64,000 nt of DNA from Candidatus Andeanibacterium colombiense (GTDB lineage: Bacteria > Pseudomonadota > Alphaproteobacteria > Sphingomonadales > Sphingomonadaceae): the NCBI GenBank assembly GCA_029202985.1, contig CP119316.1, positions 682,001 through 746,000 on the forward strand. Reading direction: 5' to 3'. Shown here in pieces: positions 1 to 11,735 of this stretch; the stretch's first letter is position 1; every line of letters starts with the position of its first letter. The translations under genes were made by a program, and so were the position numbers. Under the pieces are notes generated by a model. It was not told the origin of the DNA, searched no databases, and saw only the letters and a list, made by a program, of their open reading frames with translations.

Positions 1-2365
1 CGTCGATCACCTGGCCCGAGAATTTCACCCCGGCGATTTCCTCATCGGCCGGTCCGGCAGCGGATGCCCCGCCGCCGCCCAATGCCAGCGCCTTCTTCGC
101 TTCTGCCAACTCGCGCTCGAGCCGCTTGCGTTCGTCGACCAGCGCGGCGACCCGCGCCTCGACGTCTTCCGGCGAGGTCTTGAGCGTCGCGGCGGCCGAT
201 TTCAGCGCTTCCTCGCGCCCGACCAGCCATTGGCGGGCGGCCTCGCCGGTCAGCGCCTCGATCCGGCGGACGCCGGAAGAAACCGCGCTTTCGGAGACGA
301 TCCGGAACAGGCCGATATCGCCCGTCGCGCGAACATGGGTGCCGCCGCACAGCTCGACCGAATAGTTGCGGCCGGTGTTCAGCGCGCTGCCCATCGAGAG
401 CACGCGAACCTCGTCGCCGTATTTCTCGCCGAACAAAGCCATTGCGCCGGCTTCGATCGCTTCGTCAGGGCTCATCAGCCGCGTATCCACCGGATCGTTG
501 TGGCGGATCTCGGCATTCACCTCGGCTTCGACCGCCGCGATCTCCCCCGGCGTGAGCGCCTTCGGGTGCGAGAAGTCGAACCGCAACCGCTCTTGCGCGA
601 CCAGCGAACCCTTCTGGGTCACATGCTCGCCGAGATTGTCGCGCAGCGCCGCGTGCAGCAGGTGGGTCGCGGAATGGTTCGCGCGGATCGCATCGCGGCG
701 CGCGACATCGACCTCGAGATGCACCGTATCGCCAACCTTGATCGTGCCGCTCTCGATTTTTCCGTGCATCGCATGCAGGCGGCCGAGCGGCTTGGACGTA
801 TCGGCAACCGCGATCCGCAGGCCGGAGCCCCCGGTAATCACGCCGGCATCGCCGACCTGGCCGCCGCTTTCGCCGTAGAATGGCGTCTGGTTGGTGAGCA
901 CCACGACGTCCTGGCCGGCATCCGCCGACTGGACTTCCTTGCCCCCGACCACCAACGCGACGACCTGGCCTTCGCCGCCGGTCGCGGCATAGCCGGTGAA
1001 CTCGCTCGCGCCTTCGCGCTCGGCGATGTCGAACCACACTTCCTCGTCGGCCGCGGCCCCGGACCCCTTCCACGCAGCGCGCGCGGCGGCCTTCTGCTGC
1101 GCCATCGCGGCGTCGAAGCCCGCCTTGTCGACCGCGATCCCGCGGGCACGCAATGCATCTTCGGTGAGATCGTAGGGGAAGCCGTAAGTATCGTAGAGCT
1201 TGAACGCGGTTTCGCCCGGCAGTTCGGAGCCTTCGCCCATCCCGCCGGTCGCTTCGTCGAGCAGGCGCAGGCCCTTGTCGAGCGTCTGGCGGAATTTCGT
1301 CTCCTCGCGCTCGAGCACATCCTCGATCAGCGTCTGCGCGCGGACCAGTTCCGGGTAATGCTGGCCCATCTCGGTGACCAGAGCGGGCACCAGGCGGTGC
1401 ATCAGCGGTTCGCTCGCGCCGAGCAGATGCGCGTGGCGCATCGCGCGGCGCATGATCCGGCGCAGCACATAGCCGCGGCCTTCGTTCGACGGCAGCACGC
1501 CGTCGGCAAGCAGGAAGCTGGTCGAGCGCAGATGATCGGCGATCACCCGGTGGCTCGCGATCGTGTCGGGCGTATCGTTCTCGGTCAGGTCCTGCGAGGC
1601 GCCGATCAGCGCCTTGAAGGTATCGGTCTCGAACACCGAATGGACGCCCTGGAGCACGGTCGAAATGCGTTCGAGGCCCATGCCGGTGTCGATCGACGGA
1701 CGCGGCAGATCGCCGACGATTGCGTCGTTCGCCTGGATATACTGCATGAACACGAGGTTCCAAATCTCGACGAAGCGGTCGCCGTCCTCGTCGGGCGAGC
1801 CCGGGGGGCCGCCGGCGATTTCCGGGCCGTGATCCCAGAAGATCTCCGAGCACGGGCCGCACGGGCCGTCCGAGCCCATCGCCCAGAAATTGTCCTTGGT
1901 CGCGATCCGGATGATGCGCTCGTCCGGCAAGCCGGCGATCTTCTTCCAGAGATTCCACGCCTCGTCATCGGTGTGATAGACGGTGACCGAAAGCCGGTCC
2001 TTCGACAGGCCGTATTCCCGGGTGACGAGGTTCCACGCGAGTTCGATCGCGCGTTCCTTGAAATAGTCGCCGAATGAGAAATTGCCGAGCATCTCGAACA
2101 AGGTCAGGTGGCGCGCGGTATATCCGACATTGTCGAGATCGTTGTGCTTGCCTCCTGCCCGCACGCATTTCTGCGAACTGGTCGCGCGCGGCGCGGGCGC
2201 GGTCTCGAGCCCGGTGAAGATGTTCTTGAACGGCACCATGCCCGCGTTGACGAACATCAGCGTCGGATCGTTATAGGGCACGAGCGGTGCCGACGGCATC
2301 ACCTGGTGCCCGTTGGCCCCGAAATAATCGAGGAATGTGCGGCGGATATCGTTCGAGGAATTCAT
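1..2365 (-). CDS. alaS: Alanyl-tRNA synthetase (C-terminus cut by window edge)
   Basis: Charges tRNA-Ala with alanine in the cytoplasm. The frame reads from MNSSNDIRRTFLDYF at 2365 to the window edge, about 788 codons of the usual 870-890. The class II catalytic core is clear near the N-terminus (GNFSFGDYFK; SDGPCGPCSEIFWDHG). The editing domain follows, and the last visible part enters the Gly/Ala-rich linker of the C-terminal oligomerisation domain. Only roughly the last 90 residues lie outside the window. It is the upstream end of a minus-strand run that includes recA, an arrangement common in sphingomonads. Confidence 0.97.
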   Translation of the reverse strand, partial: MNSSNDIRRTFLDYFGANGHQVMPSAPLVPYNDPTLMFVNAGMVPFKNIFTGLETAPAPRATSSQKCVRAGGKHNDLDNVGYTARHLTLFEMLGNFSFGDYFKERAIELAWNLVTREYGLSKDRLSVTVYHTDDEAWNLWKKIAGLPDERIIRIATKDNFWAMGSDGPCGPCSEIFWDHGPEIAGGPPGSPDEDGDRFVEIWNLVFMQYIQANDAIVGDLPRPSIDTGMGLERISTVLQGVHSVFETDTFKALIGASQDLTENDTPDTIASHRVIADHLRSTSFLLADGVLPSNEGRGYVLRRIMRRAMRHAHLLGASEPLMHRLVPALVTEMGQHYPELVRAQTLIEDVLEREETKFRQTLDKGLRLLDEATGGMGEGSELPGETAFKLYDTYGFPYDLTEDALRARGIAVDKAGFDAAMAQQKAAARAAWKGSGAAADEEVWFDIAEREGASEFTGYAATGGEGQVVALVVGGKEVQSADAGQDVVVLTNQTPFYGESGGQVGDAGVITGGSGLRIAVADTSKPLGRLHAMHGKIESGTIKVGDTVHLEVDVARRDAIRANHSATHLLHAALRDNLGEHVTQKGSLVAQERLRFDFSHPKALTPGEIAAVEAEVNAEIRHNDPVDTRLMSPDEAIEAGAMALFGEKYGDEVRVLSMGSALNTGRNYSVELCGGTHVRATGDIGLFRIVSESAVSSGVRRIEALTGEAARQWLVGREEALKSAAATLKTSPEDVEARVAALVDERKRLERELAEAKKALALGGGGASAAGPADEEIAGVKFSGQVID

Positions 2366-2436
2366 CAGGGGGAACTAGGCAATGCGGACGGCGGCGACAA
2401 GTGCCTTGACCGCGCCGGGCGGTGCCTATGCGGCGA

Positions 2437-3261
2437 TCAGCCGCGCCGGGCGGTGACGATCCACGCGGCAGCGCCCAGCGCGACGAGATCGTCGACCTGG
2501 CGCGGGGCCAGCCAGGCGCGCAGGCGAACGAACAGATCGTCGCGCTCCGCCGGCGTCAGTTCGGCCGCGGCGGCGGCGAGCGGGCCAATGCTCGCGAAAT
2601 AGGCGAGCGCATCGTCGAGCGCGTTTTCACCCGCGCCAACCACCATCGCGAAATCGACCGGAGCGAAATCCGCCGCGTGCCAACCCGCCTGCGCGAGAAT
2701 GCCGCGCACCCGCTCCGGATCGGCGAAGGCCATCGGCCCCGGCGCATGCGGATCGCGCGGTGTAGCCGGGCGCGGCAGCAGGCTGCCCGGGCCGGTGAAG
2801 AATTCGTTCTCCGTCGGGCCCCGGAAGCAGGAGAACAGCAGGCCGGCGCCCGGCGCGGCGATCTGCGCGAGATGGGCGAAAGCGCCCGCCGGATCGTCGA
2901 AGAACATCACTCCGTGGCGCGAAACCAGCAGGTCGGGTGCGAAATCTTCGGGCGGGATCCAGCGCGCGGCATCGCCGGTGTCGAAGGCGGCGTTGGTGAG
3001 GTTGCGCCCACGCTCCCGCGCGGCCTCGACCAGCGGGGCGGAGATGTCGAGCCCGATCACCCTGGCGGTGGGCCGCCCGCGCGCGATCGCGAGCGACAAT
3101 TCGCCGGCGCCGCAGCCGATATCGAGCACGCTGCTGAAGGTGAAATCGCGCGTACGGCCGAGCAATTGCTCGGTCAGCCCGCTCCAGCTGCGATCGGTCC
3201 GGCGCCATTCGGCGGCCCAGCTCTCGCCGGTGCGCCCCTCCCAGTCGTTTGCCTTGGTCAT
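2437..3261 (-). CDS. Class I SAM-dependent methyltransferase
   Basis: A 274-residue predicted cytoplasmic methyltransferase. Motif I (VLDIGCGAGELSLA) and the acidic end of strand 2 (VIGLDIS) form a standard SAM pocket in the first third. A later SRHGVMFFDDP segment fits the post-motif region of UbiE/BioC-like enzymes. I chose the ATG at 3261 because a GAGGGA Shine-Dalgarno lies eight bases upstream. An ATG nine bases earlier would sit directly against that site. It lies between recA and alaS on the same strand. The substrate cannot be told from sequence. Confidence 0.85.
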   Translation of the reverse strand: MTKANDWEGRTGESWAAEWRRTDRSWSGLTEQLLGRTRDFTFSSVLDIGCGAGELSLAIARGRPTARVIGLDISAPLVEAARERGRNLTNAAFDTGDAARWIPPEDFAPDLLVSRHGVMFFDDPAGAFAHLAQIAAPGAGLLFSCFRGPTENEFFTGPGSLLPRPATPRDPHAPGPMAFADPERVRGILAQAGWHAADFAPVDFAMVVGAGENALDDALAYFASIGPLAAAAAELTPAERDDLFVRLRAWLAPRQVDDLVALGAAAWIVTARRG

Positions 3262-3388
3262 GCGCAACATCCCTCATGCCACATCACGCGGAAAAGCCGG
3301 CCCGCGAACCCCGCAAGGTTACACGGTACCGGCTTCATTTCCATAAGCCTTGCCCCACCCTGCCAAGAGGGACGCCGCTTCTTGAGGA

Positions 3389-4453
3389 TTACTCTTCGGG
3401 GTCCGCGTCCGGGCCCGTCATCATCTCCTCGGCGACCTGTTCGGTGCGGCCGCGAATTGCGGCTTCCAACCGGTCACAAACTTCAGGATTGTCTTTCAGA
3501 TATTGCTTCGAATTCTCGCGCCCCTGGCCGATCCGGATGCTGTCGTAGCTGAACCAGGCGCCGGATTTCTCGACCACGCCGGCCTTGACCCCGAGATCGA
3601 GGATCTCGCCGACCTTCGAAATGCCTTCGCCATACATGATGTCGAATTCGACCTGTTTGAACGGCGGAGCGACCTTGTTCTTGACGACCTTCACGCGGGT
3701 CGCGTTGCCGACGATCTCGTCGCGTTCCTTGATCTGGCCGGTACGGCGGATGTCGAGCCGGACCGAAGCGTAGAACTTCAGCGCATTGCCGCCGGTGGTG
3801 GTTTCCGGATTGCCGTACATCACGCCGATCTTCATGCGCAGCTGGTTGATGAAGATCACCATGCAGCGCGAACGGCTGATCGAGCCGGTCAGCTTGCGCA
3901 GGCTCTGCGACATCAGCCGCGCCTGGAGGCCGACGTGGCTGTCGCCCATCTCGCCTTCGATTTCGGCCCGCGGAACCAGCGCGGCGACCGAATCGATCAC
4001 CAGCACGTCGATCGCGTTCGAGCGCACCAGCGTGTCGGTGATCTCGAGCGCCTGTTCGCCCGTGTCGGGCTGCGACACGATCAGCTCGTCGATATTGACG
4101 CCGAGCTTCTTGGCATAGACCGGATCGAGCGCATGTTCGGCGTCGATGAAGGCGGCGGTGCCGCCGCTCTTCTGCGCTTCGGCGATCACATGCAGCGCCA
4201 GCGTGGTCTTGCCCGAGGATTCCGGCCCGTACACCTCGATCACGCGGCCACGCGGCAGTCCGCCGATCCCGAGCGCGATATCGAGCCCGAGCGAACCGGT
4301 CGAGATCGCTTCGACCTCCATCGCTTCCTTGCTGCCGAGCTTCATCGCGCTGCCCTTGCCGAAGGCCTTGTCGATCTGCGCGAGGGCGGCGTCGAGCGCC
4401 TTCTGACGGTCCAAATTGTCTTCCTTGTCCACGAGCTTCAGATTCGTCGCCAT
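3389..4453 (-). CDS. recA: Recombinase RecA
   Basis: ATP-dependent strand-exchange protein and co-protease for LexA cleavage. The 354-residue protein has the Walker A loop GPESSGKTT, the family signature ALKFYASVRLDIRR and an acidic C-terminal tail ending DADPEE. The start MATNLKLVDKEDN at 4453 is preceded by CGGAGGCCTC. The open frame continues further upstream, but those residues are not RecA-like and run through the promoter. A LexA-type box lies 74 bp before the start codon, so SOS induction is expected. Confidence 0.99.
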   Translation of the reverse strand: MATNLKLVDKEDNLDRQKALDAALAQIDKAFGKGSAMKLGSKEAMEVEAISTGSLGLDIALGIGGLPRGRVIEVYGPESSGKTTLALHVIAEAQKSGGTAAFIDAEHALDPVYAKKLGVNIDELIVSQPDTGEQALEITDTLVRSNAIDVLVIDSVAALVPRAEIEGEMGDSHVGLQARLMSQSLRKLTGSISRSRCMVIFINQLRMKIGVMYGNPETTTGGNALKFYASVRLDIRRTGQIKERDEIVGNATRVKVVKNKVAPPFKQVEFDIMYGEGISKVGEILDLGVKAGVVEKSGAWFSYDSIRIGQGRENSKQYLKDNPEVCDRLEAAIRGRTEQVAEEMMTGPDADPEE

Positions 4454-4527
4454 GAGAGGCCTCCGCTGCCTAGAAGGATGACCGGAAAGGTCAACTTGGC
4501 CGAGTATGTATCCGATTTGTTCCGACG

Positions 4528-4542
4528 GAACAAGAGTGGAAC
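4528..4542 (-). promoter_or_regulatory. LexA (SOS) box of recA
   Basis: On the recA strand the sequence reads GTTCCACTCTTGTTC, an exact GTTC-N7-GTTC direct repeat, which is the alphaproteobacterial LexA operator. It ends 74 bp before the recA ATG. Overlapping it is a separate palindrome, GTTCCGACGGAAC (4519-4531), which adds a further half-site. The assignment rests on the established alpha-type consensus and the expected target gene. Confidence 0.85.
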
Positions 4543-4585
4543 AGAAATTTTCTTGCCCGCGCATAAGCCGCACAATTCAGCCGAT

Positions 4586-6289
4586 CTAATCTTTCGCTTG
4601 GGCGCTGCGCTGGTCCCACGCGATGGTAGTGGACGAATTCGGCGCGAGCTTCTGTTCGATCGACCATTGCCCGTCGCGTAGCGCCAGTCCCTTGAGCTTC
4701 GAACGCGCCTTCCACTCGGCCGGGCTGCCTAGCTCGATCCGCACTTCGACGGGGAAGCGATTGGCATTGGTCAGTGTGGTGTGCATCGTGACCCATGGAT
4801 AGGGCCGCGATCCCGGATCGCGCTTGGTGTCCTTCACACACCGGCCGAAAATATTGGGGCTCAGGCCCAGCTCGAGTTCGACATCGCGCCCTTCGGCGTA
4901 ATCGCGCATCGACGGTTCCCCGACGAGTTGCTCACCCCGCGACGATTGCTCGAACAGCGTCACACCGCCGGTCGGCAGCGCGACGCCCAAGCCGTTCTTC
5001 CTGTCGTTCTTCGTCCGCAGCCAGATCGCCAGCGGCGAAGCCTCGTCGTTCTCGCCCCACGGCGAGCAGGAATAGCGATACTGGAACGCCGCTTTCACCT
5101 CGTCACGGTCGAGGAAGGCGACCTGTTTCATCGACTTCGCCGCGACATCCACCGCTACCGGCACGCGGTAGAGCTTCAAATCGCCGAGGTTCTCCTCCTG
5201 CGCCACGATCGGGGCCGGACTTTCCATGAGCCCGCGCGCGGACATTCTCGCCCCGGTAACGACGATCGAATCGGCCTCATAGGCCATCATCGGCGGAGGC
5301 GGCGCGGGTGGTGGAGGCGGCGGAACGTCGATCGCAGAACCCGCGGCGGTGCTGCCGATCGGATAGCAATCCAGATAGAGCGGCCGGGCGGTCGGCGGGC
5401 TCGCCAGCGCCTGGAAATCGCTCGCGATGTTGAGCGCACCGGCGACCACCAGCAATTGCGCGTCGGGAAAACTCTGGCCGTTGTCGTTCACCAGCGTCAG
5501 CCACGAGCGCATCCGCAGCCGCTCCCTGCCGTCCGCATCCTTGCCCGTGTGGCTGGCGACATAATGCGCTTCCCAGTCGAACCCCCACGAGATGTAGGTC
5601 AGCTGGACCTCGTAGGTCCCGCCTGCGGGCGTGCGGGTGTCGATGCTGAACACCGGCTGCGCGGAAAGCCCGTCGGGCACGCGGTCGAAGGTGAGTTTCT
5701 CGGGCAGGCCCGAGCAGCGCACCGCCTCGAACCCGGCCTGCGTCTGCAGCACGATCCCGCCATCGGCACGGGTGCGCACGATCGCATCCTCGCTCGCCGC
5801 CACGCCGGTTGCGGGATTGGTGCGGGTGATCGTCACCCGGTTGCCGAGCGTCCCGTCGACCAGCGACGCGGGCGACAGCAGGTCGGCGTTGCGGTTCTTC
5901 TCGATCGTCCCGCCCGGCAGGCCGGTGACGATCGCGCTGACCGCGACCATCCCTTCCGCAACCCCTTCGAAGCGGATCGTCGATTCGCCCGGCGGCAGGG
6001 TGACCGTGCGGGTCTCGGTGATCATCGCGAAGCCGCGCGGCCATTCGCGGTCGATCCGCTGGCCGAGGCTGCGGTTAGGATCGCGGTATACGGTGACCGA
6101 AACCTTGCCGGGTGCGGAAGCGTAAACCGCCTCGCGCGCCGATGCGGGTGAAGCGGCCAAAGCCGCAACCAGAGCCACACTCGTCATTGCGAGGAGGCGA
6201 AGCCGACGAAGCAATCCCGGGCCACATACGCCGCCCTGGATTGCTTCGCTGCGCTCGCAATGACGAAGGGGGTGGGAAGAAACCACCAT
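4586..6289 (-). CDS. DUF4139 domain-containing exported protein (downstream copy)
   Basis: A 567-residue protein of the DUF4139 family, whose function is unknown. The body contains the typical DUF4139 core (LTYISWGFDWEAHYVA; LTLVNDNGQSFPDAQLLVVAG) and a Pro-rich loop (PPPPPPAPPPP). It overlaps the ribosome-binding region of its paralogue, which stops at 6297, so the two form an operon. The ATG at 6289 follows GAGGCGAGG. The first about 35 residues are not native-looking: they encode a dispersed palindromic repeat (CERSEAIQ and LLRRLRLLAMTS). Immediately after it comes a normal hydrophobic signal core ending ASPASA. An internal ATG at 6187 would give a compact signal peptide but has no charged n-region, so the repeat may now supply it. 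Confidence 0.85.
   Translation of the reverse strand: MVVSSHPLRHCERSEAIQGGVCGPGLLRRLRLLAMTSVALVAALAASPASAREAVYASAPGKVSVTVYRDPNRSLGQRIDREWPRGFAMITETRTVTLPPGESTIRFEGVAEGMVAVSAIVTGLPGGTIEKNRNADLLSPASLVDGTLGNRVTITRTNPATGVAASEDAIVRTRADGGIVLQTQAGFEAVRCSGLPEKLTFDRVPDGLSAQPVFSIDTRTPAGGTYEVQLTYISWGFDWEAHYVASHTGKDADGRERLRMRSWLTLVNDNGQSFPDAQLLVVAGALNIASDFQALASPPTARPLYLDCYPIGSTAAGSAIDVPPPPPPAPPPPMMAYEADSIVVTGARMSARGLMESPAPIVAQEENLGDLKLYRVPVAVDVAAKSMKQVAFLDRDEVKAAFQYRYSCSPWGENDEASPLAIWLRTKNDRKNGLGVALPTGGVTLFEQSSRGEQLVGEPSMRDYAEGRDVELELGLSPNIFGRCVKDTKRDPGSRPYPWVTMHTTLTNANRFPVEVRIELGSPAEWKARSKLKGLALRDGQWSIEQKLAPNSSTTIAWDQRSAQAKD
6182..6265. repeat. Dispersed palindromic repeat inside the signal-peptide coding region
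   Basis: The left arm (6182-6217) begins CGTCATTGCGAG and ends GAAGCAATCC. The right arm (6238-6265) is the reverse complement of the same ends, with a divergent interior. This is the widespread palindrome whose translation reads CERSEAIQ or GLLRRLRLLAMT in many proteobacteria. Here it lies in frame in the 5' end of the downstream DUF4139 gene. Confidence 0.8.
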
Positions 6290-6296
6290 CCTCGCC

Positions 6297-7811
6297 TCAG
6301 TAACGCGTCTCGTAAGTCACCCTGACGACCCGCTCGCCATTGGCGGGCACCGGCACCGTCCATTTGCGCGTGCCCGCATCGAGCTGCTCGCCCGGCACAT
6401 CCTCGCTGGTGATGCGGTAATCGTTGCCCCACCAGCCCCAATAGAGCCCGCTTTGGGTCAGCTCGACATCGACCGGGGCCGATTTGGCGTTGGTCAACGT
6501 GTAGCGCATCGTGGTGCGGTAGAAGGTCTTGGGTCGCTCGCTCTCGATCACGGTCGCGCTGCCGTCAGGCTGGACCACGCGGTAGCGCGCGCTCTTCTCC
6601 CATTCGGCGCCGGTGATGGTCGAACGGCTCTCGACTTCGGACTTCACCGTGATGTCGAAAGCATCGCCGGTCTTGAGCGCCAGTTGGCTGCCCATCGGGG
6701 TGTGCGGAATGCCGTTCTCGCCGATGAATTGCGGCGTGCCGGATTTGTCGCGCTGATAGAAGCGCACCGTCCCCGCCGGCAGCGCATCGCCCAGCCCGCC
6801 GTCCTTAGAGGAAGAAAACGCGATCTGGCTGTCGACATTAACCGCGTTACCGTCGTTCTCCATCCAGCCGAGCGTCCGCCCATAGATTTTGCGCGCGGGC
6901 ACGCCCTGCACGTCGAGAAAGCTGACCTGCTTGGTCTGGGCATTGGCAATCGTGGTGCGTTCGGCGATCGGATAGAGGTAATAATCGCCCAATTGCTCGC
7001 GGCCCGCGGTTTCGGTGCCGGGCTTCATCACCGTTCCGGCGGTGCCGCGACGCGGCGGGCGCGGCGGCTGGTAATCGTTGCCGCCATTGACCCGCCCGGC
7101 GACGAGCAGCGTCTTCGCATTGGTGTAGGTCGTGCCGGTGTTGTTGGTCAGCGTCACCCAGCCCTGCACATCGACCGTGGCCTTGGCCTCGTCATACAGC
7201 GCGACGTAATCGGCCGACCAGCCGAGTCCCGGCGTGAGATAGCGCAGCGACGCGGGACGAGTGCCGCCGCGGGTCGAATCGACCGTCACCGACAGCGTCG
7301 GGCGCGCGCGCAAATTCTGCGGCACCCGGTCGAACACCACCCGCACCGGCAGGCCATCGTCGCGCAGCACTTCGATCCGATCGCCGATCTTCACCACCAC
7401 GCCGCCCGCGGTCGACAGCACGGTCGCGCGTTCGGTGGTCTCGCTGCCGGTCGCGGGATTGGTGCGGACGAGGGTCACGGTCTGGCCGACCGCCTTTTCC
7501 ATCAGCTTGGTCGGAGTCAGCAGGTCGAAATCGAAGTTCTGCTCGACGATGCCGGTGTCGGCGGCGGCAAAGCTCAGCGTTTCGGGGCGGATCATCGCCG
7601 AGACGTCGGGGAATTCGATCCGGCTGCGGCCGCTGGCGATCGGCAATTGGCGCACGTCCTGCACCACCGCCTGGCCGTTGTTGTAAATCGTGACCGCTAC
7701 GTCGCCTTGCGCGCTTTCGCCCACCGGGTTGCTGCTGCTCTGGGCGAAAGCCGCGCCGCTGAGCAGCGCGGTAGCGGATACGGCGGCCATGCCGAAGGCG
7801 CGAAAACCCAT
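6297..7811 (-). CDS. DUF4139 domain-containing exported protein (upstream copy)
   Basis: A 504-residue protein with a clean signal peptide (MGFRAFGMAAVSATALLSG, cleaved near AFA-QSS) followed by a DUF4139 body (LRYLTPGLGWSADYVALYD; WVTLTNNTGTTYTNAKTLLVAG). It is a paralogue of the next gene downstream: both share the TRTNPATG/VRTNPATG, FDRVP and SWGFDWEAHY/GLGWSADYVA blocks. It is probably periplasmic or outer-membrane associated, and its function is unknown. Transcription likely starts in the 280-bp gap upstream, which also holds a palindromic repeat. Confidence 0.9.
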   Translation of the reverse strand: MGFRAFGMAAVSATALLSGAAFAQSSSNPVGESAQGDVAVTIYNNGQAVVQDVRQLPIASGRSRIEFPDVSAMIRPETLSFAAADTGIVEQNFDFDLLTPTKLMEKAVGQTVTLVRTNPATGSETTERATVLSTAGGVVVKIGDRIEVLRDDGLPVRVVFDRVPQNLRARPTLSVTVDSTRGGTRPASLRYLTPGLGWSADYVALYDEAKATVDVQGWVTLTNNTGTTYTNAKTLLVAGRVNGGNDYQPPRPPRRGTAGTVMKPGTETAGREQLGDYYLYPIAERTTIANAQTKQVSFLDVQGVPARKIYGRTLGWMENDGNAVNVDSQIAFSSSKDGGLGDALPAGTVRFYQRDKSGTPQFIGENGIPHTPMGSQLALKTGDAFDITVKSEVESRSTITGAEWEKSARYRVVQPDGSATVIESERPKTFYRTTMRYTLTNAKSAPVDVELTQSGLYWGWWGNDYRITSEDVPGEQLDAGTRKWTVPVPANGERVVRVTYETRY

Positions 7812-7947
7812 CAGTCCCTCCTCAAATTCCCTAAGCTATGTAATATTGTATCCTGAAACTTTACGCGATGTGAATGGATAATTGCGGTCGGCGCCCAGGA
7901 GACTTCCGTCTTCCGTTATCCGGCTTCCGCATTCGAATTCCGGCTGC

Positions 7948-8053
7948 CGTCATCCTGAACTTGTTTCAGGATCCATTTTTCCGCCTACCCAGTTCGCGGA
8001 ATGACACTCTGCCCTTCCGGCACGATGGATCCTGAAACGAGTTCAGGATGACG
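7948..8053. repeat. Dispersed inverted repeat (VILN-FQDP family), copy 1
   Basis: Two 27-bp arms (7948-7974 and 8027-8053) match as reverse complements at all but one position. They start CGTCATCCTGAAC and end CAGGATCC, and each arm is itself a small hairpin. The repeat occupies most of the 281-bp gap between the DUF4139 operon and the 3' end of cckA, where it may act as a bidirectional terminator. A related copy lies at 44659-44750. I see no gene in this gap. Confidence 0.85.
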
Positions 8054-8092
8054 GGGCGGGGGGGGCACAATCCTTTCCGTGCCCCCCCACGC

Positions 8093-10524
<2,432 letters not shown>

Positions 10525-10528
<4 letters not shown>

Positions 10529-11091
10529 TCGGTAACGCTGATCCGCCGCGCGCGGCTGGCGAGATGCCGGCGGCGCTTGCGCCCGATCCAGCCGCGCCAG
10601 ACCCACCCGGTGACGAGATAGCTGACCGCCGCCGAGGCGACCGCCACCACCACCAGCCCGAAGGCGGTGACCAGCGTCGCGCCGGTGAGCCATTGCAGGG
10701 CCTGGTCGAAATCGGTCTGCTGCAGCGTGGTGCTGACCGGCGCGCCGACGGTCGCCGCATCGACCCGCAGGATCAGCGAGCCGACTTCGTAGGAGAAGTA
10801 CCAGATCAGCGGAGTGGTGAAAGGATTGGTGACGAAGGTCGTCACCGCCGCGACCGGTACGTTGGCACGCACGCTGACGCTGAGCAGCGCGGCGAAAAAG
10901 ATCTGCGCGAACGGGATGATGATCCCGACCAGCAGGCCCAGCGCGACCCCGCGCGGGACCGAGCGGCGGGTGAAGCGCCACAGTTCGGAACGCAGCACCC
11001 GGTGCGCGAACGGCTGGATGAAGCGGTTGTGCTCCATACTCTCGCGCGTGGGCATGTTGCGCGACAGCCAGGCAGTGAATTTATTGCTCAT
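10525..11091 (-). CDS. DUF2062 membrane protein
   Basis: A 188-residue integral membrane protein of the DUF2062 family. It shows the family hallmarks SVPRGVALGLLVGIIIPFAQ and a TNPFTTPLIWYFSYEVGS segment, then a C-terminal hydrophobic pair and a basic tail (GRKRRRHLASRARR). The start MSNKFTAWLSRNMPT at 11091 was chosen because residues before it read as non-coding and run back into smpB. The gene ends in a 4-bp overlap with cckA, so the two are probably translationally coupled. The pairing with CckA recurs in alphaproteobacteria, though the molecular role of DUF2062 is not established. Confidence 0.9.
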
Positions 11092-11168
11092 GATCGGGTG
11101 ATTCCTGGACCGGGCGCCGCCGCGCTTCAAGGGTCCCGCAGGGTTTATTCGCCGTGAACTCAGCCAAC

Positions 11169-11651
11169 TCAACCCTTGTCGCGCATCAGCCGCGCCTTGT
11201 CGCGCTTCCAGTCGCGTTCCTTGATCGACTGGCGCTTGTCGTGCGTCTGCTTGCCCTTGGCCAGCGCCAGTTCGACCTTCGCGCGCCCGCGCGAATTGAA
11301 ATAGACCGACAGCGGCACCATCGTCATGCCCTTGCGCTCGACCGCGCCGAGCATCTTGTCGATCTCGCGGGAGTTGAGCAGCAATTTGCGCGGCCGCTTG
11401 GGCACGTGGTTGAAGCGGTTGCCGTGGCTGAATTCGGGAATGTTCGAATTGACCAGCCACGCCTGGCCGTCGCGGATTTCGGCATAGCTTTCGGCGATCG
11501 TGCCTTCGCCGAAGCGCAGGCTTTTCACCTCGGTCCCGGTCAGCGCGATTCCGGCCTCGAACACCTCCTCGATATAATACTCGAAGCGCGCGCGCCGGTT
11601 CTCGGCGACGATCTTGGTTTTCTCGAAAGTGGCGGGTTTCGGACGGGCCAT
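11169..11651 (-). CDS. smpB: SsrA-binding protein SmpB
   Basis: Partner of tmRNA in trans-translation rescue of stalled ribosomes. It is 160 residues, the usual length. Diagnostic segments are ENRRARFEYYIEEVFEAGI, LTGTEVKSLRFG and a basic C-terminal tail (KQTHDKRQSIKERDWKRDK) that enters the mRNA channel. There is no strong Shine-Dalgarno before the ATG. No tmRNA gene was recognised in the window. Confidence 0.97.
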   Translation of the reverse strand: MARPKPATFEKTKIVAENRRARFEYYIEEVFEAGIALTGTEVKSLRFGEGTIAESYAEIRDGQAWLVNSNIPEFSHGNRFNHVPKRPRKLLLNSREIDKMLGAVERKGMTMVPLSVYFNSRGRAKVELALAKGKQTHDKRQSIKERDWKRDKARLMRDKG

Positions 11652-11735
11652 GGTGGAGGGGCATGTAGGGACATGTCGCGAAAAGGCAAAGTGCTAGCGG
11701 TAATTACGTGGGAGCTTGCGAGTTTTCGGCGCTGA

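Noticed and set aside
230..2077. Long plus-strand open frame opposite alaS
   Set aside because: It is the antisense shadow of alaS in GC-rich DNA. It is Arg/Ala/Asp-rich with no domain, and the minus strand encodes a clear synthetase.
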